Both the position numbers and the translations under genes were made by a program. Under the pieces are notes generated by a model. The model had not been told where the DNA came from. It ran no database searches and saw nothing but the letters and a program-made list of their open reading frames with translations. A stretch of 64,000 nucleotides of DNA from Variovorax sp. Root473. GTDB taxonomy: Bacteria > Pseudomonadota > Gammaproteobacteria > Burkholderiales > Burkholderiaceae_C. The DNA lies in assembly GCF_001426505.1 (NCBI RefSeq), contig NZ_LMEV01000017.1, positions 1,122,982 to 1,186,981 on the forward strand, given 5' to 3'. Below, in pieces: positions 51,501-60,214 of this stretch (positions within the stretch are counted from its first letter, which is position 1; each line of letters opens with the position of its first letter).

Positions 51501-52982
51501 ATGAAAGCCTCTCTGACGTCTCCCCGTGCCCTCGTGATCGCGCTGGCCAGCGCCGGCGTGATCGGCGCCGTCGGCGCCGGTGCCTACACCAGCGCGCGTG
51601 CCGTGGGTGCGCCGGCCACCGCCGCTGCCGTGGCCGCACCGGCCGCGATGGTCACCTTGCCCGACTTCTCGACCATCACTTCGCGCGACGGCCCGGCCGT
51701 GGTCAACATCAGCGTCACCGGCACCGAGAAGGCGCCGGACGACGACACCATGGCGCAGCTGCAGGGCATCGACCCGGACGACCCGATGTTCCAGTTCTTC
51801 CGCCACTTCCAGGGGCAGATGGGACCGCGCGGCCAGCAGCAACAGCGCGCCGTGCCGGTGCGCTCGCAGGGCTCGGGCTTCATCGTGGACCCGAGCGGGA
51901 TCATCATGACCAACGCCCACGTCGTGAAGGACGCAAAGGAAGTCACCGTCAAGCTGACCGACCGCCGGGAGTACCGCGCCAAGGTGCTCGGCGCCGATGC
52001 CAAGACCGACATCGCGGTGCTCAAGATCGACGCCAAGAACCTGCCGGTGCTCGCGCTGGGCAACACCAAGGACCTCAAGGTCGGCGAATGGGTGCTGGCC
52101 ATCGGCTCGCCCTTCGGCTTCGAGAACACCGTGACGGCCGGCGTGGTGAGCGCCAAGGGCCGCTCGCTGCCCGACGACAGCTACGTGCCCTTCATCCAGA
52201 CCGACGTGGCCGTGAACCCCGGCAACTCGGGCGGGCCGCTGCTCAATGCGCGCGGCGAGGTGGTGGGCATCAACTCGCAGATCTACAGCCGCAGCGGCGG
52301 CTACCAGGGCGTGTCGTTCGCCATTCCGATCGACGTGGCGGTGCAAGTGAAGGACCAGATCGTCGCCACCGGCAAGGCCACGCATGCGCGCCTTGGCGTG
52401 GCGGTGCAGGAGGTGAACCAGGCCTTCGCCGATTCGTTCAAGCTCGACAAGCCCGAGGGCGCGCTGGTCTCGAACATCGAGAAGGGCGGCCCCGGCGACC
52501 ATGCCGGGCTGAAGGCGGGCGACGTGATCCGAAAGGTCGACGGGCAGGCCATCGTTTCCTCGGGCGACCTGCCCGCCGTGATCGGCCAGCAGGCGCCCGG
52601 CAAGAAGGTCACGCTCGAGGTGTGGCGCCAGGGCGAGCGCCAGGAGCTGCAGGCCAGGCTCGGCGATGCCAGCGACAAGCCGGCGCAGGTTGCCAAGGCC
52701 GACAACGCGGCGGGGCAGGGCAAGCTCGGCCTCGCGCTGCGCCCGCTGCAGCCGCAGGAACAGCGCGCGGCCTCGGTCGACGGCGGCCTGCTGATCGAGG
52801 ACGTGGCCGGCCCGTCGGCGATGGCCGGGGTGCAGGCCGGCGACGTGCTGCTGGCGATCAACGGTACGCCGGCCAAGAGCCTGGAGCAGGTGCGCCAGGC
52901 GGTGGCCAAGGCCGACAAGTCGGTGGCGCTGCTGATCCAGCGCGGCGAAGACAAGATCTTCGTGCCCGTGCGCCTGGGCTGA
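51501..52982 (+). CDS. DegP/DegQ-type periplasmic serine protease
   Basis: A 493-residue HtrA-family protease for misfolded envelope proteins. A signal/anchor (about 10-35) precedes a trypsin-like domain with His in TNAHVVKDAKEV, Asp in KTDIAVLKID and Ser in NPGNSGGPLLN. Two PDZ domains follow (about 285-375 and 400-490). ATG 51501 follows AAAGGAA; the upstream frame to 51462 is less likely. It follows a two-component system whose regulator probably controls it. Confidence 0.92.
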   Translation: MKASLTSPRALVIALASAGVIGAVGAGAYTSARAVGAPATAAAVAAPAAMVTLPDFSTITSRDGPAVVNISVTGTEKAPDDDTMAQLQGIDPDDPMFQFFRHFQGQMGPRGQQQQRAVPVRSQGSGFIVDPSGIIMTNAHVVKDAKEVTVKLTDRREYRAKVLGADAKTDIAVLKIDAKNLPVLALGNTKDLKVGEWVLAIGSPFGFENTVTAGVVSAKGRSLPDDSYVPFIQTDVAVNPGNSGGPLLNARGEVVGINSQIYSRSGGYQGVSFAIPIDVAVQVKDQIVATGKATHARLGVAVQEVNQAFADSFKLDKPEGALVSNIEKGGPGDHAGLKAGDVIRKVDGQAIVSSGDLPAVIGQQAPGKKVTLEVWRQGERQELQARLGDASDKPAQVAKADNAAGQGKLGLALRPLQPQEQRAASVDGGLLIEDVAGPSAMAGVQAGDVLLAINGTPAKSLEQVRQAVAKADKSVALLIQRGEDKIFVPVRLG

Positions 52983-53000
52983 CCGACCGATCTGGCGCGC

Positions 53001-54890
53001 TCAGGGCAGCGCGCAGGGCCAGTCCAGCGAGACGCGCGTGCCGCCGGCCTGTGCGTCGGCCCGCTCGATCTGCAGCCGCGCCCCGATGGCCTGCGCCCGC
53101 GAACGCATGTTCGCGAGGCCGTGGCCACCGGGGCGTTCGTTCGCCGGCAGTCCGCGCCCGTTGTCGGTGAGCACGATGCGCACCAGCGGCGGCGTCTGCT
53201 CGCCGTGCCAGCCCACATGCATGACGATGCGCGTGGCGCCTGCATGCTTGAGCACGTTGGTGAAGGCCTCGAGCAGGATGCGCTGCAGCTGCAGCGCGGC
53301 CTGCGCGGCAAAGGGCGCGAGTGTGGGGATCAACGCGACATCCCACACCAGCTCGATGCCGGCGGCGTCCAGCCGGGGCTGCAGGCGGTAGCGCAGCGTG
53401 GCCAGCACGGTGGTCAGGTCGTCGTGCATGGGCTGCAGCGAATCGACGGCCATGCGCATCTCGTCGAGCGCCAGCTTCACGTGCTCCTCGACCACGTCGC
53501 GGTCGGGCGTGGGCTGGTTCACCACGTTGAGCAGACCCACGAGCTGCGAGCCCACGCCGTCGTGGATCTCCCGCATGATGCGCTGGCGCTCCAGCAGCAC
53601 GGCCTGTTCTTCCTGCTGCTTGCGCACGGTTTCGAAAGCGCCGCGCAGCTGCTCCTCGCGCTCGGCCACGCGCGCGGCGAGGTTGGCGTTGAGCGAGCGG
53701 TAGTCGGCCACGGTGCGGCTGTAGCGCTCCACCACGAGGCCGGCTAGGATCATCACGAAGAAGAAGATCGCGTGCGAGGTGAGCGTGTAATAGGCGCCGC
53801 CAAAGAGGCCCATGCGCACCAGCAGCAGGTCGTGCGCGCCGGCCAGGATGGCCAGCGTGCCTGCCGCCATCAGCACGCCCGCGATGCGCCGCCGTGCCAC
53901 CAGCGCACCATGCACCACATAGGGCAGGCAGATGGTGCTCGTGACCTGCAGGATCGCCAGGCCGGTGGTCCAGAGCACGGGCCGTGCGAAGGCGAAGGAG
54001 GCGCAGGCCAGGGTGACCGACAACGCCAGCGCGCCGTAGATCGATCGCACCAGCCACGGCGGGTTGCGGTCGAGCACGAGCAGCACGAAGCGCGCGATCA
54101 GCCCGATGTGGCAGGCATAGCAGACCGCCACCACCGCGCCCCACAGCGGCCAGGGCAGGGGCGCTTCGGTCAGCACGCGGTCGAGGTTGCGTGCCACGCC
54201 CGAGAGCGCGGCCAGGGCGAAGCAGCCGTAGAGCGCATCGCGCTGGCGCAGCCACAGCCCGGCGGCCAGCCCGCCCATCAACAGCAGGCTCACGGCGTAG
54301 ACGATGGCCGAGGTGTTGCGCCAGTTCTGGTGTGAGCGGTGCAACGCAGCGAGTGCGGCCTCGGGGCCGTAGAGCACGCTGGCCAGCCCGCCGCCGCGCT
54401 GGCGCTGCATGGTGGCTTCGATGTGCAGTTCCTGGGCCTGGCCGTTGCCGCGCCGCAGGGCGGCGGCCAGCGGCACCAGGTGATTGGCCTTGGCGGCGTC
54501 GTAGGTGGCGTCCCCGAGCACGCCGTATTGGGCGACGAGCGCGCCGTTGAACCACACGGCGACCTGGTTGCCCAGGCCCGACATCACGAGCGCCTGGGCG
54601 TCGCCGTTGCGGAGTTCGTCGGCGGGCAGCGCAATCCGGTAACTGGCCTTGCCGCCGCGCCCCGGAAACTCGTGGTCCCAGCGAAAGGGCAGCGCCACCT
54701 GCCGCACCTGCAGCGGCAGACCATCGGGTTCGAGCCGGGCTTCGGCCCAGCGCACGTCGGTGGTACCCGGCGGGTTCGCGGCATGGGCGAGGGGCGCTGC
54801 GGCGGCCAGCCAGCACAGCAGCACCAGGAGCAGCAGGGCCCGCAGCGGGAAGGGGAACGGACGGGTCACACGGCTAGGAAAGCCGGCCAT
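53001..54890 (-). CDS. Membrane sensor histidine kinase, NarX/DegS-type with 7TM sensor
   Basis: A 629-residue sensor kinase. A signal segment (about 10-30) precedes a periplasmic jelly-roll-like domain (about 40-160), about seven transmembrane helices (about 180-390), then a coiled coil and the HisKA_3 site LERQRIMREIHDGVGSQLVG. HATPase motifs are LTDNGRGLPANERPGGHGLANM. This is a 7TMR-DISM-type architecture. The start ATG overlaps the end of the response regulator gene by 17 bases, so the pair is co-translated. Confidence 0.9.
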   Translation of the reverse strand: MAGFPSRVTRPFPFPLRALLLLVLLCWLAAAAPLAHAANPPGTTDVRWAEARLEPDGLPLQVRQVALPFRWDHEFPGRGGKASYRIALPADELRNGDAQALVMSGLGNQVAVWFNGALVAQYGVLGDATYDAAKANHLVPLAAALRRGNGQAQELHIEATMQRQRGGGLASVLYGPEAALAALHRSHQNWRNTSAIVYAVSLLLMGGLAAGLWLRQRDALYGCFALAALSGVARNLDRVLTEAPLPWPLWGAVVAVCYACHIGLIARFVLLVLDRNPPWLVRSIYGALALSVTLACASFAFARPVLWTTGLAILQVTSTICLPYVVHGALVARRRIAGVLMAAGTLAILAGAHDLLLVRMGLFGGAYYTLTSHAIFFFVMILAGLVVERYSRTVADYRSLNANLAARVAEREEQLRGAFETVRKQQEEQAVLLERQRIMREIHDGVGSQLVGLLNVVNQPTPDRDVVEEHVKLALDEMRMAVDSLQPMHDDLTTVLATLRYRLQPRLDAAGIELVWDVALIPTLAPFAAQAALQLQRILLEAFTNVLKHAGATRIVMHVGWHGEQTPPLVRIVLTDNGRGLPANERPGGHGLANMRSRAQAIGARLQIERADAQAGGTRVSLDWPCALP

Positions 54891-55515
54891 CAGGACGGGG
54901 CGCCAACGCGGCTTGCGAGGAGGGAGGCGCATCCAGCTTGCCGTAGATGTTTCTGATGTGGATTTGAACCGTCGATGCGGAGACTCCCATCTGCGCGCCG
55001 ATTTCGGCATAGGTGAAACCACGAGAGACCCGGTCGAGCACCTCGGCCTCGCGCGCCGAGAGGTGCTCGGTGCTGTGGGCGTCGGCTGCCTGCCAGCGGC
55101 GCAGCAATTGCCGCGCGATGCCCGGTGGCAGCGGTGAACCGCCGGCGCCCAGGTGGCGCAGGTGCGCCGCCAGGTCGGCTTCGGTGCCGTCTTTCAGCAG
55201 GTAGCCGCGCGCGCCAGCCTCGAAGGCCTGCACCATGTGGGCCTCGTCGCCGAAGATCGTCAGCACCATCACCGCGCAGGCGGGCTGCATGCGTCGGCAC
55301 TGGCGGATCACCTGCAGGCCGGGGTGGTCGGGCAGGCCGAGGTCGACCAGCAGCACATCGACCGGGTTGTCCGTGAGCCAGTTCAGCATGTCGACCGCGT
55401 TCGCGGCGCTGAAGGCCAGCGCCAGCGCCGGGTCTGCGCCGATCACGCGTGCGATGCGCTCGCGCATGCCGCTGTCGTCCTCGACCACGGCAACCTGGGT
55501 GGCGGTCAGGGGCAT
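54874..55515 (-). CDS. NarL/LuxR-type response regulator
   Basis: A 213-residue response regulator. The receiver has VAVVEDDSGM, phosphoacceptor Asp58 in DVLLVDLGLPDHPG and Lys in RGYLLKDG. The LuxR helix-turn-helix is LSAREAEVLDRVSRGFTYAEIGAQMGVSASTVQIHIRNIYGKL. It precedes and overlaps its kinase. I chose ATG 55515 (canonical start of the receiver); an in-frame start at 55587 adds a basic stretch. Confidence 0.9.
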   Translation of the reverse strand: MPLTATQVAVVEDDSGMRERIARVIGADPALALAFSAANAVDMLNWLTDNPVDVLLVDLGLPDHPGLQVIRQCRRMQPACAVMVLTIFGDEAHMVQAFEAGARGYLLKDGTEADLAAHLRHLGAGGSPLPPGIARQLLRRWQAADAHSTEHLSAREAEVLDRVSRGFTYAEIGAQMGVSASTVQIHIRNIYGKLDAPPSSQAALAPRPDGRLS

Positions 55516-55791
55516 GGCGGGCTTCCGCCGACGTGACCGAGGCGCATGGGCAGATCCATTTCCGATCGGAGGTTGCAGGTGCCGCAAGCCTATCGACCGG
55601 TATCGGGCGGGCCCATCCTATAGACGAGGGAGGGAGGTACCCTGCTGGCGCGCGATGATGTCCAGACGTGTGGCGACGCGCGCCGCGAGTCTCGCCTGGT
55701 TCGCGGCGCCGGCGCAGGTGCGCTACCTCTGAACGGGCGGACGGCCGGGCGCGCTTTCGGATGAGAATGCCCGCTGCTTCACCTGCCGCGA

Positions 55792-56214
55792 ATGAAACCA
55801 ATGAACGATGAACTGGAAGCCCGCATCCGCTCGGGCCAGGCCCTGTCCGAATCGATGGGCAACTTCCATGTGACCGGCTGGGACGCCGAGCACAAGACGC
55901 TGAAGGCCGCCTTCACCGTGCGCCGCGAGTACTGCCACACGAACGGCACGATCGCCCAGGGCGGCTTCATCACCGCCTGGCTCGACGCCGCCATGGCCCA
56001 TGCCGTCATGCACGACACCGACCAGTCGCAGACGGTCTTCAGCCTGGAGATCAAGGTGAGCTTCTACGAGAAGGTGGGCCCCGGCGAAGGCCGGGTCGAA
56101 GGGCGCGTGATCCGGCGCGGCAAACGCGTGGCGTTTCTTGAAGCGGCGCTCTACAACCCCGACGGAAAGCTGGCTGCGGAGGCCACGTCGACCGGGATAC
56201 TGGCGAGCCTCTAG
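55792..56214 (+). CDS. PaaI-type hotdog thioesterase
   Basis: A 140-residue hotdog-fold acyl-CoA thioesterase of the PaaI/4HBT family. The active-site region is YCHTNGTIAQGGFITAWLDAAMAHAV, equivalent to the HGG-type helix start, followed by VFSLEIKVSFYEKVGPGEGRVEG. Starts at 55792 or 55801 are equivalent. It is divergent from the response regulator and followed by gene debris. The acyl-CoA is not predictable. Confidence 0.85.
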   Translation: MKPMNDELEARIRSGQALSESMGNFHVTGWDAEHKTLKAAFTVRREYCHTNGTIAQGGFITAWLDAAMAHAVMHDTDQSQTVFSLEIKVSFYEKVGPGEGRVEGRVIRRGKRVAFLEAALYNPDGKLAAEATSTGILASL

Positions 56215-56255
56215 GCCTCGAGGTCAGGCCCATCGATCTGGACCTGCGAAGCGTT

Positions 56256-56339
56256 TCATCGCACGATGCGCGCGAGCCAGGCCAGCAGCGCGGCCACGAC
56301 TTCGTTGCGGTTGGTTTCGTTGAGCGTTTCGTGGCGCAC
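56256..56339 (-). pseudogene. C-terminal remnant of an alpha/beta hydrolase
   Basis: A 27-residue tail ending in TGA reads VRHETLNETNRNEVVAALLA (then WLARIVR). It matches the C-terminus of lysophospholipase / monoacylglycerol lipase-type hydrolases, including the catalytic His in the RHE motif. Upstream of Val the frame loses family similarity (CSA...). No start or nucleophile region remains. Confidence 0.65.
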
Positions 56340-56370
56340 CGCCGAACACGTGGCATGACACGTCTTGCAG

Positions 56371-56427
56371 GCCCACCGCTACCTCGAGCGTGCCGGGCAC
56401 ATCGGCAAGGTCGTGCTCGAGGTCTGA
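56371..56427 (+). pseudogene. C-terminal remnant of a quinone oxidoreductase-type dehydrogenase
   Basis: A frame of 18 residues, AHRYLERAGHIGKVVLEV then TGA, matches the conserved C-terminus of MDR quinone oxidoreductase/zinc-type alcohol dehydrogenases (AHxxLExGxxxGKxVL). In frame it is preceded only by a few residues and then a stop. Its missing body would have extended left, opposite to the hydrolase remnant. Confidence 0.6.
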
Positions 56428-56434
56428 CCGACGC

Positions 56435-57511
56435 TCAGCCGGTGGACGTCAGCCGGTACCAGGCCACCCCGTCGTCGGCGATGTCGCACGCCACTTCACC
56501 GCGATGCCGCAGGTAGTTGAGGCAGGCAAGGCTCTCACCGGTGGCCATGCCCAGCAACGGCACGTCGGATTCGGCGATGCTGCGCGCGAACAGGCTCGTG
56601 AACACATCGACCGCGCGCTTGGGCGCCTTCAATGTGTTGCGCAAGCGGTCGAGCGAGCGCTCCTGCCCTTGCTGCAGCCGGTCGATGCGCGCGTGCAGGC
56701 CGCGGAAGCACTCGTTGTGCGAAGGCAGCACCAGCACGTCGTCGGGCACTTCACGCTTGAGCTTGGCGAGCGACGAGAGCCAGTCGGCCATCGGGTCGGC
56801 GTCGGGCTCGACGGGCGACACCGACACATTCGACGAGATGCGCGGCAGGATCTGGTCGCCCGAGATCAGCACCCTCAGGTCGGGACAGTGCAGGCACGCA
56901 TGCTCGGGCGAATGGCCGTTGCCGGTGACGACGCGCCAGTCGTGCGCACCGATGCGCAGCACCTCGCCGTCGCGCAGGCGCCGGAAGCTGTCGGGCAGCG
57001 GGTGGATGTGCTTGCCGAAGTTGCCGAAGCGCGTGCGGTAGGTCTCGATGGCGGCCTCGCCCCAGCCGGCGCGCCGGTAGAAGGCGATGGCGTCGTCGGG
57101 TGCTTCGCGGCCGGTGTCGGACACCATGACGCGGCACATGAGGTATTCGGAGCGGGTCATCCACAGCCGAACGCCGAACTTGCGCGTGAGCCAGCCGGCC
57201 ATGCCGACGTGGTCGGGGTGCATGTGCGTCACGAAGACGCGGGTGAGGCCGCGCGTGTCGGGCGAGTGGGCGAACAGCTCGCGCCACACGGCCACCGTTT
57301 CTTCGGTGCGCACGCCGGTGTCGACCACGGCCCAGCCGTCGCCGTCGTCCAGCGCCCACAGGTTGATATGGTCGAGCGAGTAGGGCAGCGGCATGCGGAT
57401 CCAGTGCACGCCTGCTGCGACCTCGATCGACCTGCCGCGCTGCGGAAGCTCCGCAAAGGGATAAACGAGCTTGCCCTTGGCTGCTTGCGCCGACTCTTCC
57501 AGACCATCCAT
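56435..57511 (-). CDS. Metallo-beta-lactamase-fold hydrolase
   Basis: A 358-residue MBL-fold hydrolase. Zinc ligands are in THMHPDHVGM (His96, His98, Asp100, His101), GHSPEHAC, SGDQILP and PSHNE, so two metals are likely. The C-terminal ~90 residues form a helical extension seen in LACTB2-like members. GGAGGTG precedes the ATG at 57511. It lies 47 bases downstream of the amidase gene, suggesting one transcription unit with amidase and Bug receptor. Substrate unknown. Confidence 0.88.
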   Translation of the reverse strand: MDGLEESAQAAKGKLVYPFAELPQRGRSIEVAAGVHWIRMPLPYSLDHINLWALDDGDGWAVVDTGVRTEETVAVWRELFAHSPDTRGLTRVFVTHMHPDHVGMAGWLTRKFGVRLWMTRSEYLMCRVMVSDTGREAPDDAIAFYRRAGWGEAAIETYRTRFGNFGKHIHPLPDSFRRLRDGEVLRIGAHDWRVVTGNGHSPEHACLHCPDLRVLISGDQILPRISSNVSVSPVEPDADPMADWLSSLAKLKREVPDDVLVLPSHNECFRGLHARIDRLQQGQERSLDRLRNTLKAPKRAVDVFTSLFARSIAESDVPLLGMATGESLACLNYLRHRGEVACDIADDGVAWYRLTSTG

Positions 57512-57558
57512 CGTGTTCACCTCCAGAGGAGGTTGATTGTGCCCCTCGGCCGATGGGG

Positions 57559-59085
57559 TCAGACGGCTGTGGTGATGGTGGCCTCGCTCGTGCCGCCGGA
57601 CGGCGTCGGCGGCGTCCGGACGATCGAGGTGAGCGCCGGCTCGGCAGGGCGCAGCAGCGACAGGTCGGGACGCGGGCGGCGCAATTGCACTTCGGCGGCG
57701 AAGGCCTTCTCCATCGCGTGCGCCGCGCCTAGCAGCTGGCGGTCGGCGCGGAAGCCGCCCACCACCTGCAGTCCGAACGGCATGCCCGCATGGTCGACGC
57801 CGCACGGCAGTGTGATCGCAGGATGCGTCGTGAGGGTGACGACATAGGTCAGCGCCAACCAGCGGTAGTAGTTCGCCTGCTTCTCGCCGTTGATGGTGTC
57901 CGCATAAGGCTGCGTCCACGGGAAGGGCGAGACCGGCGTGGTCGGCGAGAGCACGAGGTCGTAGTCGGCGAAGGTGGACTGGAAGCGCTTGATGAGGCGC
58001 GTCTGCTCGGCCTGCGCCCAGGCGCTGTCCAGCAGGCTCATGCGCGCGCCCATCTCGTAGTTCGCGCGCGGGTTGGGGCCGAGGCTCTCTGGGTCGCGCT
58101 CGTAGGCGGCGTGCATGCCCGCCACGAAGGCCTCGGCGCGCAGTACATCGAAGCAGCGGTGCGCATCGCCCAGGTCGAAGCGCACTTCGTCGCAATGGCG
58201 GAACAGGTAGCGCATCGAACCGATCTTGCGGCGCATCGCGGCGCGGATGCTGTCGCTCACCGCGCAGAGGCCGAAGTCTTCGGTCCACGCGACGCGAAGC
58301 CCGCCGAGGTCGATGTCCATCGGCTTGAGAAAAGACAAGGGGTCCAGCGGATAGCTGAGCGGATCGCCCGCGTTCATTCCGGCCGAGGCAGCGAGTTGCA
58401 GGCAGGCGTCTTCCACCGTGCGGCCCATCGGCCCGACCACCGAGATCGGCGTCCAGCCCAGTGGCTTTCGCACGCTCGGCACGATGCCCGGCGAGGGCCG
58501 AAAACCCACCACGCCGCACTTGGCGGCCGGAATGCGAAGCGACCCGCCGGTGTCGGAGCCGGTGCACACGGGCAGCATGTCGCAGGCGAGGGCCGCGGCC
58601 GATCCGCCGGAGGAGCCGCCCGCATTCAGGTTCGGATTGAACGGGTTGCCGGTGGCCCCCCAGACCTCGTTGCGCGAATTGGCGCCTGCGCCCATTTCGG
58701 GCACGTTGGTCTTGCCGGCCACGATGGCACCGGCCTTGCGAAGGCGTGCGACCAGTTCGATGTCTTCCTGCGGCACGTGGTCGCGGTAGATCGGCGATCC
58801 CCAGGTGGTGAGCAGGCCCTCGGTCGGCTCCAGGTCTTTCACGCCCAGCGGGAGACCGTGCAGCAGGCCCAGCGGCTCGCCTTGCATCACGGCATTCTCG
58901 GCGGCGGTGGCTTCCGATCGCGCGCGGTCGAAGCAGGTTGCGGTCACCGCATTGACGAAGGGATTCGTCTGCGCGATGCGCGCGATGCACGCCTCGAGCA
59001 GTTCGAGGGGCGAGATCGCCTTGCTGCCGATGAGGCGGCGCAGTTCGACGGCGGAGTGTTCGACAAGTTCGTTGGGTGTGGACAT
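57559..59085 (-). CDS. Amidase-signature hydrolase
   Basis: A 508-residue amidase-signature enzyme that hydrolyses amide bonds. The Ser-cisSer-Lys triad is Lys83 in GVKDLEPTEG, a cis-Ser in NAGGSSGGSAAA (158/159) and nucleophile Ser182 in GSDTGGSLRIPA. The N-terminus SAVELRRLIGSKAISPLELLEA is typical. It sits 16 bases after the Bug receptor gene, so its substrate may be related to what that receptor binds. The compound cannot be named. Confidence 0.92.
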   Translation of the reverse strand: MSTPNELVEHSAVELRRLIGSKAISPLELLEACIARIAQTNPFVNAVTATCFDRARSEATAAENAVMQGEPLGLLHGLPLGVKDLEPTEGLLTTWGSPIYRDHVPQEDIELVARLRKAGAIVAGKTNVPEMGAGANSRNEVWGATGNPFNPNLNAGGSSGGSAAALACDMLPVCTGSDTGGSLRIPAAKCGVVGFRPSPGIVPSVRKPLGWTPISVVGPMGRTVEDACLQLAASAGMNAGDPLSYPLDPLSFLKPMDIDLGGLRVAWTEDFGLCAVSDSIRAAMRRKIGSMRYLFRHCDEVRFDLGDAHRCFDVLRAEAFVAGMHAAYERDPESLGPNPRANYEMGARMSLLDSAWAQAEQTRLIKRFQSTFADYDLVLSPTTPVSPFPWTQPYADTINGEKQANYYRWLALTYVVTLTTHPAITLPCGVDHAGMPFGLQVVGGFRADRQLLGAAHAMEKAFAAEVQLRRPRPDLSLLRPAEPALTSIVRTPPTPSGGTSEATITTAV

Positions 59086-59101
59086 TGCGAGGTTCGATGG
59101 A

Positions 59102-60085
59102 TCAATCGGCGGTGATGTTTGCGCGGGCGGCGATGGCGCGCATCACAGGCAGTTCCCGGTTGATGAGCTCGCTGGCCGCCGCGGCATTGCTGTACACCGG
59201 CTCCAGCCCCTGGGCGCTCAGTTTGGCCCGCGTGTCCGGATCGGCCATGGTCGCGGCGAGCGCCTTCTCGAGCCGGGTCTTCGCATTGGCGGGCAGGCCG
59301 CGCGGTGCGGCGAGGATCAGCCAGGAATCCATGTCGATGTCGGGATAGCCGCTCTCGGCCAGGCTGGGCACGTCGGGCAACAGGCTGGAGCGCTTGGCCG
59401 TCGTCACCGCGATGGCCTTGATCTTGCCGCTCTTGAGCTGGGGGATGGCCGCGCTCACCGTGTCGACGCTGAACGCGACCTGCCCGCCCATCAGGTCCGT
59501 CATGGCCGGTGCGCTGCCCTTGTAAGGCACATGCGTCATCTTCAGGCCGGCCGCATGCAGGATCGTTTCGCCCGCGAAATGCGAGGTCGTGCCGGTGCCG
59601 TAGGAGGCGTAGGAATATGTGCCGGACGAGGCCTTGACGTAGTCCACGAACTGCTTGACGGTCTTCACCGGCACTTCGCTGTTGGCCAGCAGGATGAGCG
59701 CGAGCCGCCCGGCGATGCCGATCGGTTCGAAGCCCTTGACCGGGTCGTACGGCAGGTTGGGGCGGATGGCGGGGTTGACGGTGAAGGTGGTGCCCGAGCT
59801 CACGAGCAGCGTGTAGCCGTCGGGCGCCGCCTTGGAGACGTAGCTTGCGCCGATGATCGTGCCCGCCCCGGCGCGGTTCTCGATGACGACGGGTTGGCCC
59901 AGTTCTTTCGCGAGGCGCTGGCCGATGATCCGGCCGTTCACGTCCGTCGCGCCGCCGGGCGGAAACGGAATCACGAGCGTGACCGGCCGCAACGGGAAAA
60001 CCGGCTCCGCCGCGGAGGCGGTCAGCGAAGCAAGACCGAGGCAGGCGGCCAGCGCGATGCTGGCCAATGCGAAGAGGTTTTTCAT
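59102..60085 (-). CDS. Bug-type (TctC) periplasmic solute receptor
   Basis: A 327-residue periplasmic receptor of the tripartite tricarboxylate transporter family. A signal peptide (1-25, ending TASAAEP) leads into VTLVIPFPPGGATDVNGRI, VIENRAGAGTIIGASYVSKAAPDGYTL and HVPYKGSAPAMTDLMGGQV, the hallmark ligand-binding motifs. No TctA or TctB membrane genes are nearby, so it is one of the orphan receptors abundant in Bordetella and Comamonadaceae. It is divergent from a LysR gene and precedes the amidase. Confidence 0.92.
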   Translation of the reverse strand: MKNLFALASIALAACLGLASLTASAAEPVFPLRPVTLVIPFPPGGATDVNGRIIGQRLAKELGQPVVIENRAGAGTIIGASYVSKAAPDGYTLLVSSGTTFTVNPAIRPNLPYDPVKGFEPIGIAGRLALILLANSEVPVKTVKQFVDYVKASSGTYSYASYGTGTTSHFAGETILHAAGLKMTHVPYKGSAPAMTDLMGGQVAFSVDTVSAAIPQLKSGKIKAIAVTTAKRSSLLPDVPSLAESGYPDIDMDSWLILAAPRGLPANAKTRLEKALAATMADPDTRAKLSAQGLEPVYSNAAAASELINRELPVMRAIAARANITAD

Positions 60086-60139
60086 GGATGGGCTCCTGTG
60101 AAATTCCATCGTAGGAGCGGACTTCGACTGCCACAAGCG

Positions 60140-60173
60140 CAATGTTTAGAATTGTCCGTTGCCAAACAGGCAA
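60140..60173. promoter_or_regulatory. Candidate LysR-type binding dyads
   Basis: Two small dyads lie between the divergent Bug and LysR genes: CAAT-GTTTAGA-ATTG (60140-60154) and TTGCC-AAACA-GGCAA (60159-60173). Their spacing and symmetry fit LysR recognition and activation sites, but this is pattern reading only. Confidence 0.4.
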
Positions 60174-60214
60174 TCGACGCAATGCACTGGCCGTCGTCCG
60201 GCCCGGAGGAAATC

